The notes beneath the pieces are model-generated. The model saw only the letters and a list, made by a program, of their open reading frames with translations, was not told where the DNA came from and made no database searches. A program made the position numbers and the translations under genes. Below are positions 1-12,252 of a DNA stretch of 64,000 nucleotides, piece after piece. Source of the stretch: Vitrella brassicaformis (Eukaryota > Sar > Vitrellaceae); contig CDMY01000347.1 of assembly GCA_001179505.1 (NCBI GenBank), positions 188,363-252,362 of the forward strand, given 5' to 3'. The first letter of the stretch is position 1; each line of letters starts with the position of its first letter.

Positions 1-45
1 CAGACGCAACCCTTTGCGGAACCACAACACAGCCGACTTGCCCAT
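1..45 (-). CDS. Cryptochrome/DNA photolyase, N-terminal first 15 codons only
   Basis: An ATG at 45 on the minus strand opens MGKSAVLWFRKGLRL, which runs off the left edge. The pattern (A)LLWFRKGLRLHDN is the conserved first beta-strand of the photolyase/cryptochrome alpha/beta domain, a blue-light flavoprotein family. The stretch stays open for all 15 codons, and the next 250 bp separate it from a divergent gene starting at 296, so a shared promoter is plausible. Only this short match supports the call. It cannot say whether the product repairs DNA or senses light, nor which subclass it belongs to. Confidence 0.6.
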   Translation of the reverse strand, partial: MGKSAVLWFRKGLRL

Positions 46-295
46 CTTCTGAGGTGCTGCTCGTGCCGAGAAACACGCTCCGGATCTCTCCACTGACAAG
101 GTATGAGCGAGGGAGGTCGCAAGAAGGTGCGACAGGAGCAAAAGAACGGCGGATAGGGCACGACGAGACCCACTCACACGCTGTCTACAGGCATTCAAAG
201 GCATACATCATGGAAAAAACCACCTACCTCTGATTTGCGAGCTTGAGACGGGAGGGGGGGGGGGTTACCAAACAGCCTCCATCCTTTCCGTCCCA

Positions 296-3200
296 ATGAG
301 TGGCAGATCTGCGAGGAACCCCACCACAATCGGGATGCGGGCGCCGTCTGTCGCCTCTCACTACGGAGGGGGGTCGCAGACAACGACGCGGAGGGTCTTG
401 CATGAGGTGCCTGGGAGCGACATCGATGCCGAGAGTGCTGCTCCCTGGTCTCCATGTGGGAGACGGGCGACGACCGAGGACGAACCGCTGCCAGAGGACC
501 ACACAGACCCACTTCGCTCGGTGAGGAAGCAGCATGGGGAGACAGACGGCGCATATGGAACACACGTGATGCTGTGATGTATGGGTGCAGATTGCCCTGG
601 ACGTGGAGCATTGGGAGATGGCCGCCACGCCGCGAGGAAGGAACGCACACAGGCTCTTTCAGGACGTAGGTGCATACGGAGCGGATGGATGGATAAGTGA
701 AGGCATGCATGGTCGGTTACTTACAGGGTTGCAAGGCCAAGGTGCTGGACCAATTCACGAGTGCCATCAAGATCTACAAGTAAGTACGTATCCGCCTTGC
801 AACGCCTGATTGCGCACACGAACGTCGGCCTGATTGCCTGCCTGGCTGAACACAGGAAGTGTCTCGAGGAGGACCCGCGTCACTTTGGCGCGCTGATCAA
901 TCTGGCCACGTCCTACATGCGGCTGCTCAAGTTCGACAAGGCCCTCGCCCTCTTCGACACCGCCAGACATATACACCCTAGACGACTCAAGGTGCACAAG
1001 GAGGATCGATCTCTCCCTCTCTGTCTGTCTGTTGCAGCAATCAATCCATCTCTTCTTGCTTTGTTACAGGTGCATTTGAACCAGATGGTGTGTCTCTTCC
1101 AGCTGGGCAGATATGAGGACGTCTTGTCGGTAGCAGATCGTGCTGTCGGGCTCAGCAAGGAGATGACCGCCAGCAGGGGCAAGAGGAAAGCGTATGTCGT
1201 GGCGGGGGAGGACCCATCGGGTGCTGGAGGCCCTGAGTACGGCAACCTCCACTACTGGGGGGCTGAGACGACAGGCCAGCGGGCCGAGACACAGGAGGAG
1301 ATGGCTGTGCTCTTCAGATACAGAGGGCTCGCCAACTTCAGACTCCAGGTTCCAGACACGCACTCGATCCCACTTAGACCTTCCATTGATGTGTGGTGCA
1401 GAATTTTGAGGCTGCAAGTGAGGATTTCATTGAGGCCAAGAGGCTGTCGTCGACAGCCAGGAGAGAAAAGGACAAGACACCAGCAGAGGAGCAGAGGGAG
1501 GCGGTGCGGCGTCTCGATGCTCTCGCTGCAGCCAATTTCCTCAGCGCATCGGCACCGGCTGCTGCAGCAACTGGCGGTGCCAAGACAGAGAGGGGAGACA
1601 CCCAACAGCAGCAGGTGGACAGCCAGTCGCCCACATCATTTCGCCAGGCCGATCGGAAACACGTGACCACCAAACACAGCGTCGGACAGCCACAAGTCAC
1701 CGCCAGGCACGCAGACATACATACGACACATCTCACTTGCTGGATTCACTCTCTTTATGTGTGGGTGTGTGTCGCCATCGGTAAGGTCAGAGGACAGCCG
1801 GCGTGCCAGCGATGAGGACACACGGACGGAGAGCAGCAAGAGCAGTTCGGCAGAGGGAGAGATGGGGGAGGGGTCCAGGGGTGCGGGTAGGGCGCAGGTC
1901 GACGAGATGAAATGGACCCAGCTGACCCGAACCAACCTCAGGAGGCTCGTCCAGGAGATGGCCAGAGACACCTCGGAGCGGAACCTCAGTGTTGTCGCCA
2001 CACTCGTAAAGGTGAGACATGCACCCGCACTCACACCCATCCCCCCTCTCAGAGCAATGATGTCCCCATCAATGCCTGGTTACAGCCTCTCCGCTTCTTT
2101 CGAAAGCTGAGATCTCGATCGCAGCGAGAAGACCTGCTGGCGGAGGGTAGCGTGACGCACCATCCCGCCAACAGCGTTGTTTTTCGGCAGGGTGATCTAG
2201 CCGAGTTTATGTACGTCATTTTAAGCGGCATATGCACGGTGTCTGTCAAGACCCCCGGGCGGCCCACAGCGATCGTGGTCAACACCATGTACGATGGTCA
2301 GGCCTTCGGCGAGACATCTATAACTGGCGGCCATGAAGCGGAGAGGGGCACACGGGGAGCCACTGTCACAACTGCTGAAGACACCTATCTGCTGCAGTTG
2401 GACCCACACAGATACTTGGAGATCATTGCGCGAGGGACGAGCGGCGAGAAGGACCTTTCCTCGTTCGTGTCGCAGCTTAAGAGGACGCCATTCTTTGCTG
2501 GATGTGCCAGCCATCACCTCTCGCAGCTGCCGATCCACGTCAGAATAAAGGTGAGACCAAAATGTCGCTCTCACCTGTGTGTTGAACGTGTGTTCCTCTC
2601 TCTCTCTTTTTCTCTCCAGAGGTTTTCTTACGGCGGGGAGGTGCTGCGACGCGGCAGGAAGCCGGACGGCCTCTACATTCTTACACAAGGGCTCTGTCGA
2701 CTGGTCATTCCCCCTTCTGTCGTCAACGAATTCAAACGACAAAGGGCCGAGGAACGAGCCAACATACAGGTGCGGCCGCCATCCGCCGCCACACGCATCC
2801 GGGAGGAGCCTCCAAAGAAGCCTCAATTGATCGTGGAGACGTCCTTCGACGAGCTGCCATCTATGCCGTCTCCCCACGCGTCCCCTCTGCCCCTATCACC
2901 GGCTGTCAGGCAGCAGGGGCAAAATAACTCGAGACATGGAGGCCTGCTGGGGTGGGCGAAATCCTCGCTTTTGAGCCGGTCGAGTGTTGCTGCCACTGCC
3001 CCCAGTGCGAACGGCTCCATGACGGCGAGACCCTCTGTCGCCGTGTCAATGACGAACGTGGGTGAGAGGCGGGCGACGGACGCCGGCACAGACAGGCGGC
3101 CGTCCACTGCGAGAAGCGTTGGCCAAGAGACACCGCAATTCGTGCGGTCTGAGCTACTGGACGAGAAGCTCATCGACGAGGGAATCACCTATAGTCATAT

Positions 3201-4040
3201 CCGTCCTGGCGGCTTCTTCGGTGTGCGCGCGGTGGAGGACCAGAGGATTGCCGACACCGCACAGTTCAGCGTGGTCGTGGCCTCTGCCTCTGCAGTGTTC
3301 TACGTCGTCACTCAGAAGGCACTCGACTACCTGCCAGGGCAGGTCGGCCAAACAAGCCCGCACCGAGACACATACATAGATGTCTATGCTGGCTGATTGA
3401 GTGGTGATGTCTTTGGGCTTTCTGCAGGTGAAGACAGAGGTGATGCGGGGCATCAAAGCGTCGAGCGATCCGGCCCTCCCAAAGGGCGACGAGATCATCG
3501 AGGAATTCCTTGCTCAAGAAGAAAAGTACTGCACAGTGCACACAGATGGGAATACCACAGACAGGTCGCATGGCCCTTCTTGCCTACAGATGGCAGCGTT
3601 ACAAGATGTCTGTAGCCCGCTCCGAGCCTTCCAAGAGACGGCACGCCATTCCACCCACAGACCCACGCCGCCTCTTTATCGACACAAAGAGGGCTGAAAC
3701 AAAGACCGCTTCCCTGCCCAAGAAGCCGTCCTTCACCAAAGCACTCCACAGAGCCCTCCTGCTGCCATCTGCAGAATCTGATGCTGCCAGCGACCTGAGG
3801 ATGACCAAGACGACTCCATACGTGCCATCGACAGTGCGGACAGCCCGACCTGCTGCGAGTGTGGCGTCGTCGCGGCCAATCACGCCGGTGCCGATTGTTG
3901 AGGCGGCAAGGGGGTATGATGGTGGTGTCACTGTGGAGGAGAGGGGCCAGGCCAAGAGAGATCGGCCGATGAGTGCGCCGCTGGGGCGGCAGTTCGAGAG
4001 AGCGGAGAGGCGAGTGATTCGTGTGAGGCCCCACTGGTAG
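296..4040 (+). CDS. TPR and cyclic-nucleotide-binding domain protein
   Basis: Multi-exon gene starting at ATG 296. Early exons (296-520, 591-665, 727-779, 856-991, 1070-1348, from 1402) join in phase and encode TPR-like helices such as HFGALINLATSYMRLLKF and LNQMVCLFQLGRYEDVL. From about 2055 a cyclic-nucleotide-binding fold follows: VVFRQGDLAEFMYVILSG, then GQAFGETSI and RGATV, which resemble the phosphate-binding cassette FGE...RxAT. A second, degenerate cNMP-like unit starts near 2625 (YGGEVLRRGRKPDGLYIL) and is interrupted by a Ser/Pro-rich insert; its cassette (GGFFGVRAV) lacks FGE and the Arg. The C-terminus has WQRYKMSVA, as in CNBD-type proteins, and ends at TAG 4040. Likely a cAMP/cGMP-responsive, possibly flagellar scaffold (inference). 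The donor leaving the exon at 1402 is uncertain. Confidence 0.82.
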
Positions 4041-4418
4041 AGACACCAAGTGAGTGTGTGTTCACTTTTATCATGGACGGACCGCATTGATTCACGCATT
4101 CGATTGTTCATATGACGCGTGTCTGCACGGAATCGAGTTGTCATGGAAGGAAATTACAGTCTGCACAGAGTGTTTTGAAGGCAGACACTCACCCGTCCGG
4201 TCACGAATTGTCGCATACACAGCCAACGAGCTATTCATGTGCGCATGTGGCTTGTGGATTAAGATCAAATTAGAGTTCGCTTCAGAATACATCAGTATCG
4301 CCTTTTGCCCCGCCGCACCTCAAAGCAAAGTTCCCATGTGTCTCTCACGTAGCTATAATGCAGCCATAAATCTTGAATCACACTCACAGTGGTCTATGCA
4401 CGTATTTCTCACTGTCAG
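4041..4418. other. Convergent 3' intergenic spacer
   Basis: AT-richer stretch between two convergent stop codons (TAG 4040 on plus, TAA 4421-4419 on minus). It presumably holds both 3' UTRs. I see no coding exon, and no clear poly(A) signal can be assigned. Confidence 0.6.
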
Positions 4419-6240
4419 TTACATGATCACGCAGCAGCAAGGACGCCAGTACTTCTTCATGATACCCAGAACCTCAGGATTGTCCTCTACCATATCCCAC
4501 GGCGTCTGGAACTATCACCGGATGAGCCGATTTTTCAAGGTGAGCAAACACTTCAGATACGCTTGCTCACCTTGTTGTTCCTGACTCCCAAGAGCTCCCC
4601 GCCGCCCCATTCCAGGCTGAAAGAGAAAGAGAGAAGTGGAAAAAAAGGGTTGGATGTGGATTCGCGTCATTCTCTGTGTCTCTCACAGCTGAGACACAGC
4701 TGCAGACTGGCCTTTGTTTGCAGCGATATGGAGCGCCGTGTGGCCCTCCTGTATGTGTCGTGCACACAGGGAAAAGCAATCGAGCAGACGGGAGGCAGTC
4801 TGTGAATTCCTATGTCTCTCACAGGCTTCGTCTTCTGTTTGAGCAGGTACTTTCCCCCTTTGGCAAACATGGCCTCCAGCGCATGAACGCTACCCTCGTA
4901 CGCGGCGTAATGGAATGGTGTGGCGCCATCCTGTAGTCAACACACACACAGACACATGCACATGCACAAAATCGACACAGTGAGGCGTCGGAGACATGTG
5001 TGCTCCCTTACGTTGCCGCGTCCATCGAGCAGTTTGGGTTCCCACTCCAGCCTGGGTCATGCAGGGGGAGAAAGGAGAGAGAGAAATACGGGGTGGGATG
5101 TTTCCGTTATCAATCTGTGTCTCTCACAACTGAGCCACCGCCGCGGCGTTATCAAATTGGGCAGCGAAAAGCGCTGTCTGTCCTGCCTGAGTGCACCATG
5201 CACAGAGGGACGGCAATCCAGCAGGTGCAAAAGATTGTTCATCTTCATATTTGAGTTTCTCACGCTGTCTTTTCTGTGTGAGAAGGTGATTTTTCCTTTG
5301 TGTGGGTACCTCATTTGTTTGCTGAAGGATGGCCGGCCCGTATTTCTCATACATCACCGACATGACGCCAGCCTGACCTTCATGGGCAGCCTTAAGGAAG
5401 GGTGTGTTCTGCAGGGATGAGAGCAAGTAGAGCGCTGAGCGCTCTCTGTCATGTTCAAGATCGCATACCGAGTATTCTCCTGGTGTGTCGAGTATTTTTA
5501 TGCCGTGCCTCTCGATTAGCTGCGTGATGGACTGCACATCCCCAGCTTCCACCGCTTTCAAGATGTCGAAGCCTTCGGGGGGCTGCAACGGGCCGTCTGC
5601 ACATACACCCACCCACAAAAACGCCTCTCTCTCTCCCCCCCTCCCCTCTCTCCCTGTGTGTGTGCCTGTGTGTGCTGACCGATTTGTGGGTCGTCAGTGT
5701 TCGTCAGCTGCGTCACGTCGAAGCGGAAGTCGCTCGGCTCGTAGCCCAGGACGATGCGCACACGCTCGCCTGGCGAGTGGAGGCCAACTGCAGGATACAG
5801 GAGGCGGTCGTGCGGATGGCCGTCGGCCGCCTAAAGAGTGAATGTCACACACCACACGCAGGCACAGTGTCCAGCCATCTGTGCCAGCGTCTATGGGCTA
5901 TGTCTGCTGAGGCTACATTGAGCTGCACGCATCGGACATTCTGGAAGCCGATACCTGACACACACAGACAGGAAGACAGGGTACTGGTGTGTGTCGATTG
6001 TGTGTGTGTGAGGCCGCCGGGTAGGCGTGTGTGGGCACCGAGGATTTCTCCATTCTTGGTGAAGAAGATCTTCCTCTGTCTCCTGAGCAGACCGCAGCCG
6101 ATCACCGTACCGGACGGCCACCTGTGGATGGAGTGCCACATCCATCCATCCATCCATCAGACGCAGAGACAGATGAATGGGTAACCAAGCAATCTTACGG
6201 ATGGCTCTCGTCCCAGCCAATGCCGTGGCCTGCACACACA

Positions 6241-6271
<31 letters not shown>

Positions 6272-6911
6272 CGAATGGATGGATGTATGCATGTGGTGCG
6301 CGTGTGTGTTCTCTTCCTCTCTCCCCCCTGTCTGTCCCTCCCTCCCTCCCTCCCTCCGTGTGTGTGTGTGTGTCTGCACCAGCGGCGTGGAAGAGTTTGC
6401 CGTCGTCTCCGTGATAACCGTAGCTAAACGCGTCCCATCCCACTTGCCTGCAAACAAACAAGGCAAGGCTGTCTCTCTCCATCTACGAGTTCGCGTCCAG
6501 ACCTTGCAGTGTTATAGTCTGGCGGCACCACTCCGACAGAGATTCTGCAGTGCTCGCCCGCATCCACAATCTCCACCTCAAAGTAGCACACGTTGGCGGT
6601 AACGGGCCAGGGGTCACTCGTGTGCAGGACCGCTACCGGCAGATCATCGCCTGGCGGCCTGCTAACACACACACACACACACAGGGAGAGAGAGAGAGGC
6701 ATGCAGAATGGTTGTGTGTGGGGGAGGGTCGGGGAGGGGGCGTACTTGTTGGCAGGAGGGATGTACTCGTACTCGAAGGGGCCGTGAGATCGCAGAGTGG
6801 CTGGCAACCTTCACACGTGGACAATTGCACATGGACACGTGTGTGTGTGTGTCTGTGGAGATCGCGTGTGTACGTGCTGTGCATGGCGTGTGGACGCTCC
6901 TCCACTATCAT
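4419..6911 (-). CDS. SPRY domain plus ankyrin repeat protein with C-terminal CaaX box
   Basis: Minus-strand gene; the likely ATG is at 6911. Exons joined in phase give a SPRY domain: VCYFEVEIVDAGEHCRISVG, WDAFSYGYHGDDGKLFHA, GTVIGCGLL, RKIFFTKNGEILG, then LYPAVGLHSPGERVRI (exon ending at acceptor 5831). Ankyrin repeats follow: TPFLKAAHEGQAGVMSVMY, GQTALFAAQFDNAAAVAQL, GATPFHYAAYEGSVHALEA, GHTALHIAANKGQSAAVSQL, and a last unit TPWDMVEDNPEVL. The protein ends RPCCCVIM followed by TAA. CVIM is a farnesyl-type CaaX box (the same four residues as K-Ras4B) with two extra cysteines upstream that could be palmitoylated. SPRY-ankyrin architectures act as protein-interaction adaptors; membrane tethering is inferred from the CaaX box. 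The N-terminus is the least certain part. Confidence 0.82.
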
Positions 6912-7025
6912 GCGCTTGTCGAGGAGGTCCGCACCCACAAGTCAAGCTCGCAGTCTCGGGGGGGCGAGACGGGCGAGACGGGCGAGACAGAGACTGGGCT
7001 GGTTTTCCTTTCTTTTTTTTGCGCC

Positions 7026-7743
7026 ATGGTGCGGCAGGAAAGGGCGAGCGAAAGGTATTGCGAACAGGTAAGGGAAGAGGAGAGGATGGAGTGTGCGACG
7101 CTGTTTTCTTGACCATCGTCAGGTCATGCCCTATCGTGTGTGGGGAATGGTGTGCGCCGTGCCATGCGTCGTTCTGTTGATCCTTGCCCTCGTCCTCGCC
7201 TTCACCGTGAAGCTTCCCGATGGTGCGCTGACGATACTGTACACATTGCTATTCTCTCGGGGGTCGGCGCGTGCGGGTTCGAGTACGGGAAGGGTCAGTC
7301 GGGGGACTGGTGGGCCGAGTTTGATGCCCTTTGGATGATATTCGGTGAGTTTCGTGTGAGAGGGACAACGCGACGCGAGAGCGGCTGCACGCGGAGACCG
7401 AGAGCCGGATCCACTGCCCAAACGTCGCCAGATTGAGCGCCGCCGAGACCACCGCCCTCATCCACCGGTGCCAGCAGGAGTCGGAGCGGCTGAAGCAGCT
7501 CATCGAGGCCGCGAGGGCCGGCCTGGACGAGAAGCTTGCTGAGCTCCCTGCAGTAGGCGATGAACAGGAAACAAATGGGTAATCACTTTGGTTTCTTGTG
7601 TTTTAGATTGCCTGCCACACCACAGGGCGCTGTGCAATAGGTGTGTTGCCAAAGTGTTGCGGGCGTCGAGAGAGATGAGGCTAGAGCACGGCCGACCAGT
7701 GCAGCCACGCTGCCCCTACTGCCACTTTGAATACAGACAGTAG
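7026..7743 (+). CDS. Hypothetical small membrane protein with possible C-terminal zinc finger
   Basis: ATG 7026 opens a 14-codon exon ending at donor 7068. The next exon (from 7123) continues in phase with a strong membrane span (WGMVCAVPCVVLLILALVL). Downstream, in other frames, are GDWWAEFDALWMIF (about 7300-7344) and a helical stretch with HCPNVARLSAAETTALIH and SERLKQLIEAARAGLDEKL (about 7380-7575). After an intron ending near 7624 comes ALCNRCVAKVL...PRCPYCHFEYRQ with TAG at 7743, which looks like the second half of a RING/zinc-ribbon (CxxC...CxxC). Phases between the middle exons can be reconciled only with very short introns, so the model is tentative. It lies divergent to the SPRY-ankyrin gene with about 115 bp between starts. 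Family not recognised. Confidence 0.4.
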
Positions 7744-7813
7744 GTCAGTCTGCACTTTTCGAGTGGGTGGGTGAGTGAATGAGTGAGGGAGAGAGAGCTG
7801 AGACAACCCATCG

Positions 7814-8144
7814 ATGGACAAGTTCAGCAAAAAGCGCATCAATCTCGCCAACCAGGTGAACGAAAGGCAGAAAAGGCAATACGCATTTTGCTGCCTCCAT
7901 CTTTGCAGTGGGACAATCTGGCCTCCAGTCGATCTGCACGCGAAAGGGAGCGAGTAAGCACGTCTTGGACGTATTGGACGTCAGACACTGTTTGCCTCCC
8001 TGGCTGCGCCTTGTCAGATTCGTCGTGTGTGCAGCATCCTTGTGGCCGAAGCCAATTTTTTCCTGGTTGCCTGCAGCTGCCTTCAAGAGCACAACTTCGC
8101 CAGGACACTGACACGTAAAAAGAAACCGTGACAAGAAACAAACA

Positions 8145-8175
<31 letters not shown>

Positions 8176-8330
8176 CCTACCTCCCTCTTTGTGTGGGCTG
8201 TTGACCTTTCCGACCAGTCACAGAGAAGTTCTCGATAGGGCTGTCAGTGTTCCGGGCATTGTGGAAAGTAAGGAGCTGCACCATTTCAGCTCGAAAGAAG
8301 AGGGCGCTGCGGGCCAGCGAGGCAAGGTAA
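7814..8330 (+). CDS. Hypothetical protein, 98 aa, four exons
   Basis: Exons 7814-7855, 7909-7953, 8018-8114 and 8218-8330 splice in perfect phase with GT-AG ends. They begin MDKFSKKRINLANQ, pass through ILVAEANFFLVACSCLQ and end in a basic tail (ISARKKRALRASEAR, TAA). The middle could be a short amphipathic or membrane-associated helix. The intron before exon 4 carries a (CT)n tract at about 8143-8175. I do not recognise the family. The perfect phasing of four exons is the main support that the gene is real. Confidence 0.5.
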
Positions 8331-9441
8331 TGAGCACGTTGAGCGGACACAAAATCATTTGAGATACGTTCTTTCATGTGTATGAAGTGTCTCTGAGGGT
8401 GACGGGGCTTGGTGGATCATGCAAAGAGACGTGGACGACAGCCTCGACTTCCTCGATGGTGAGTGGCGGAATAGATGGGAGAAATGGGAAGAGAGTGCCT
8501 GCGTCCCTTAGGCATGATGGAAGCCCTCTCCACCTACCTGTCGGGGGACGGAGGAAGGAAGGGACGGGGCGGCGTATCGTTGCCTACATTTTATATTCGA
8601 GAGTCTTGTAGGAGGCGAGACATTGCAAGTATTGATATGTAGATTGCACGTAAGATCCTGTGTTCATACATGAGCTATTCACGCCTCTCGTGCTGACAAC
8701 GAGATAATCACAGTGGCCGACAGCCGGAACATCAGCCGCTGCGCCGCCGGCAGCACCGACTCACCACCCTGATCACTCTCCCCGTCACTTTCTTCTGACG
8801 AACCATCATCACTGCACGAGGCCCCACCACTGCAGCCCGACGAGGAAGACACAAGAACGACCCCTCCCGTGTCTCCCTGTCAACATTCCCTCCCTCTCCC
8901 TCTCCGCAGATGTGCTCGGCCACACCCCATTTCGCCAGGTCGCGTGGCCCTCTGCAGCTTAGTCAGCAGGGAGGTCACGCAGATGGACCAGGTGCTGCTG
9001 GTGATGGTGACGGCTTCTGCTTGGCTCCTAAAGCTCAGCAATTGGTGGCGGTGCTCCTAAATGGTCGTCTCATCCGTCCAAACTCCTCGGGACGTCCACT
9101 GTGAGGCTGTTGCTCTATGATCCTGCAGACACGGACGGACGGACAGATGTGTGTCCCATGTTGTGCGTGCGCTTGCTGCCGCTGCTGCTACAGTTGCTGC
9201 TGCTGACGTGTCTTGTTCTCGCAGACCTGACCATCGGAAGTGTCAACCCATGTGTGCACAGCTGATGGTCCGTGCTCTGTTCGCGAACCTTCCAGCAGCG
9301 CACGAGGGTGCAGCAAAGATGCGGCTGGGCTTCTTGACCACAGCCTTCTTCTCGGAAACCTTGCCCTTCGAGTATGCCCGCAACGGCTGTAACCGCAGAT
9401 CTGGCGATTCTGGCCAGACCCCCGCCAAGATCGTCCTGAAA
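8331..9441. other. Intergenic region, no gene supported
   Basis: About 1.1 kb with only short overlapping open frames, none showing a start, splice signals and protein-like composition together. The last 300 bp before 9442 are open in frame with the downstream gene but begin at a GTG, so they are more likely 5' UTR. Confidence 0.5.
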
Positions 9442-11909
9442 ATGCGAACCATCTTCCTTCTTTTGGTCCCGCTGGGCCTCAGGGCCGTGCTTGTGCATTC
9501 CAATGGTGAGATCACACCACCAAGCACACGAGCAAACACGACGATGCATCTCGATGTCATTTCCTTCCGTGCAGGGCCGTCTGTTGGTGGAAGGGGCCTC
9601 CAGGAGCTCAAGAAGAAAGTGGCGGGCATCAGCACAGACGGCGATAAGGCAAAGGAGAAAGACCTGCCATCAAAGAAATGCTTCTGGGTACGCACGACTG
9701 ATGGATGCCATGGGATGCATGTGGTCCGATGGATGCATCTGTTGCATGCTATTGGCTGATGGGTATGTGATCTGATCCATATGCAGGATGGTGAGTGTTC
9801 CGTCAAGTCAGGTGAGCGGTGCATGCCTCCGCCAGCCAACAAGAAGACTGGCCAGAGCAGACTCGGCCTGGCCAGTGCCGGCATCTGCACAAAGGTCAAT
9901 GCCAGCTGCCCTCTCAAGCTCACCAACTTCCACGTCTCAGCCAAACCCCCAGCACAGGTGCGTGCATAGACAGGAAACCGACCCACCAATTGACTCATCG
10001 GAATGGCCTTCGAACCGTCTTGTTCTGGTCTTCCTGCACTCTTGTTTGTGTCATCGATCGGGTCAGGTGTTGACTTCGTTCAGTTTGGCTGATTGCAACG
10101 GCAAGCCGGTGGCGTCCGATGTGCGCTTCAGGGTGGAAGAGGTCAGCGCGGGGGCACATGGCTGCCCAACAAACATGCTTCCCCATTGATCGTTGTCTTT
10201 GTGGATGGCTGGCAGGACGGCGAATGGGACAGCAATGAGAACAGTTGGTACCTGCTGCAGGTGCGGTGCGGGAGGGATGGGGCCATGGATGGGATGGATA
10301 GCTAGAGGCATCGATCATCCTGAGCCTCATGTGTCTGCATCAATGCGTCAATCTGTGTATGTGTGCGCCGCAGAATGCAACGTCCAAGTCGTTTGTGATG
10401 TTTCTGGTCGACATGTCCGCGTCTGCGAGAGAGTCACTCGTCGAAGCATTGCCCACAATCACCACCATCTCACTTCAGCTCTGCCGGTGAGGAAGAAACT
10501 ATAGACACACACAGACAACCATCTGCGCATTCATGGATTTCATGTCAGTGAGGGTGTGGAGTGTGCTCTGTACGCCTTCGACGGCCGCAAGGAACCCCAG
10601 AAGCTCATCGACTTCTCGAACAAGAAATTCTCGGAGACCGTCGCGGTACACACAGCACGATGTTCCGTTTGCTCCGTCAAGCAAGCTCCCTTCGAGTGGG
10701 CATGTGTCTCATGTCGTGCAGACGGCCATAATTCGCTATGAGACGGAGGACAGGTCAACCAATCTCTACGGAGTCATCAAACACTGTGTCGACGTCCTCA
10801 TGGTGAGAACTGACCGTCTTCCACAGCATCCTCCGTCTGCGTGTCTCTGCAGGCCCGGCTGAAGCGCGAAGCCTCTAAAGAGGAGACCACTGTACAAGCA
10901 GCGGCACTCATACTCTTCTCCGACGGCAAAGTGAGCATACCAATCATGTCTCCCCACGCCACCGTTCCTCTGTTTCTCTCCTCCCATCCATTGCCAGGAC
11001 CTGGCCCGTCGCAGCAGCCGGAGTGCGGCGATCAAGGCCGTCAACGACGGTCGAGGGCCCATCACCTTCTTCTCAGTCGCCGTCCCGCCCAAGCCAGGGT
11101 CGAGGAGCGATGAGGACTTCCTCTACGCGTTTGCCGGCGGGAAGGATTCGGGGGCCATCTACCGGCCCAAGGACGAGCGAGACCTTAAGAAACAGTTCGA
11201 GCAGCTGTTCAGCGACCTCTACGATCTCACCAACAGCTTCTATGTTATCGGTCAGAAGTAGCCGAACGAACGAAGGAGGGGAGTCATATCAATCAACGAA
11301 CGTGTCTCTTGGGGTTTTCTTTCTGTCTGACAGGGTTTTGCAGTGCGTTGCGTAACGACGAGACGCACAAGGTGAACGTGACGGCCTACAGAGGAGGTGC
11401 GCCAGGTCTCGCTACTGACTAACCAACCAACCAAGCAGCAACCACATTTGCCACATCAATTATGTCTCCCCCTTGTTCCCCTTTGCCTTGTCAGGCCTTG
11501 CTGGCTATGCCCACGGCGATTTCTCCTCATCTGGCTTCAAGGGCGGCTGCAGCGAGGTGACTGAACGTGAAGACAAGCCACAGAGGGAGCCACCATTTTG
11601 GCTGATAAGTAGGGGACACACCTTTCTCTCTCTGCTTCCGTTCAGACCTTGCTGCGTGATGACGCCCAGGGAGCCCGACCCAGGTCGCCCAATTCGTCCA
11701 AGAAGCGGAAGAAGGGCAAGAAGCGGCGAATGCAGCGGCGAGAGGCCCGCCCACCGGTGCAGAAAGGACTGGTGTACAACTCCTCTCTCTATGCGATGGT
11801 GATGATGGTTGCGGTGCTGTGCGTGGCTGTGGCTGTGGCGTGGCTGGTGTTGAGAGGGGGAAAAGATAATACACGGGTGGCTGACCAAGGAGCGAATGTG
11901 GGGGCATAG
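9442..11909 (+). CDS. Secreted von Willebrand factor A domain protein with C-terminal membrane span
   Basis: Thirteen exons (first 9442-9505, last 11646-11909) splice in phase to about 492 aa. The N-terminus MRTIFLLLVPLGLRAVLVHS is a signal peptide. A Cys-containing region (CSVKSGERCMPPP...CTKVNASCPLKL) precedes a VWA/integrin-I fold. All three metal-ion-dependent adhesion-site elements are visible: DMSAS (DxSxS) in SFVMFLVDMSASARESL, the Thr of DRSTNLYGV, and the Asp of ILFSDGKD. The C-terminus has a polybasic block (KKRKKGKKRRMQRR), then a span (MVMMVAVLCVAVAVAWLVL) and a short tail. VWA proteins bind ligands or matrix in a metal-dependent way, and apicomplexan invasion adhesins (TRAP/MIC2) use the same fold, but no thrombospondin repeat or tail tryptophan is seen. 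The basic block lies on the side predicted to be extracellular, which is unusual. Confidence 0.88.
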
Positions 11910-12252
11910 CAGTCGTGACACTCGCCTGTTTCTGGTGATTTTTAGTGCTTTTTTCAAGGACGGTTGTCCGTGTTGTTTGTTCGTTGTATATTGTGCATGG
12001 CATGGGTCTGACTGACCTGTTTTATGAATGGATGGATGGATGATGTTCAATCGATGTGCACCGGATGTCACCGAGAAAACGCGCAAGTCATGGCTGGCTG
12101 GCCACTCGGCCACCGAACGACTCTATATGTCCACACCGCAAGACAATCGACGACAGAAAGCGCTCGGGCGGAGCGAATGCACAGACAGACAGACAGACAC
12201 AGACGTGCAGCAGAGAAAGGGAAGGCACCAAAGGGATACATGGCACGGTCCA
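11910..12252. other. Convergent 3' spacer
   Basis: 343 bp between the stop of the VWA gene and the stop of DRC4. It holds ATGG repeats (about 12024-12042) and a CAGA run (about 12180-12200). No coding exon seen. Confidence 0.6.

Noticed and set aside
6240-6270. CA/TG runs as CRISPR or transposon ends
   Set aside because: They are simple dinucleotide microsatellites inside introns, without spacers, target-site duplications or open frames for transposases.
7270-7300. tRNA-like B-box text GGGTTCGAGTACGGG
   Set aside because: No matching A-box or cloverleaf arms around it; the stretch is coding-like.
9151-9441. N-terminal extension of the VWA protein by 97 codons
   Set aside because: The extension starts at GTG and would bury the clear signal peptide beginning at ATG 9442.
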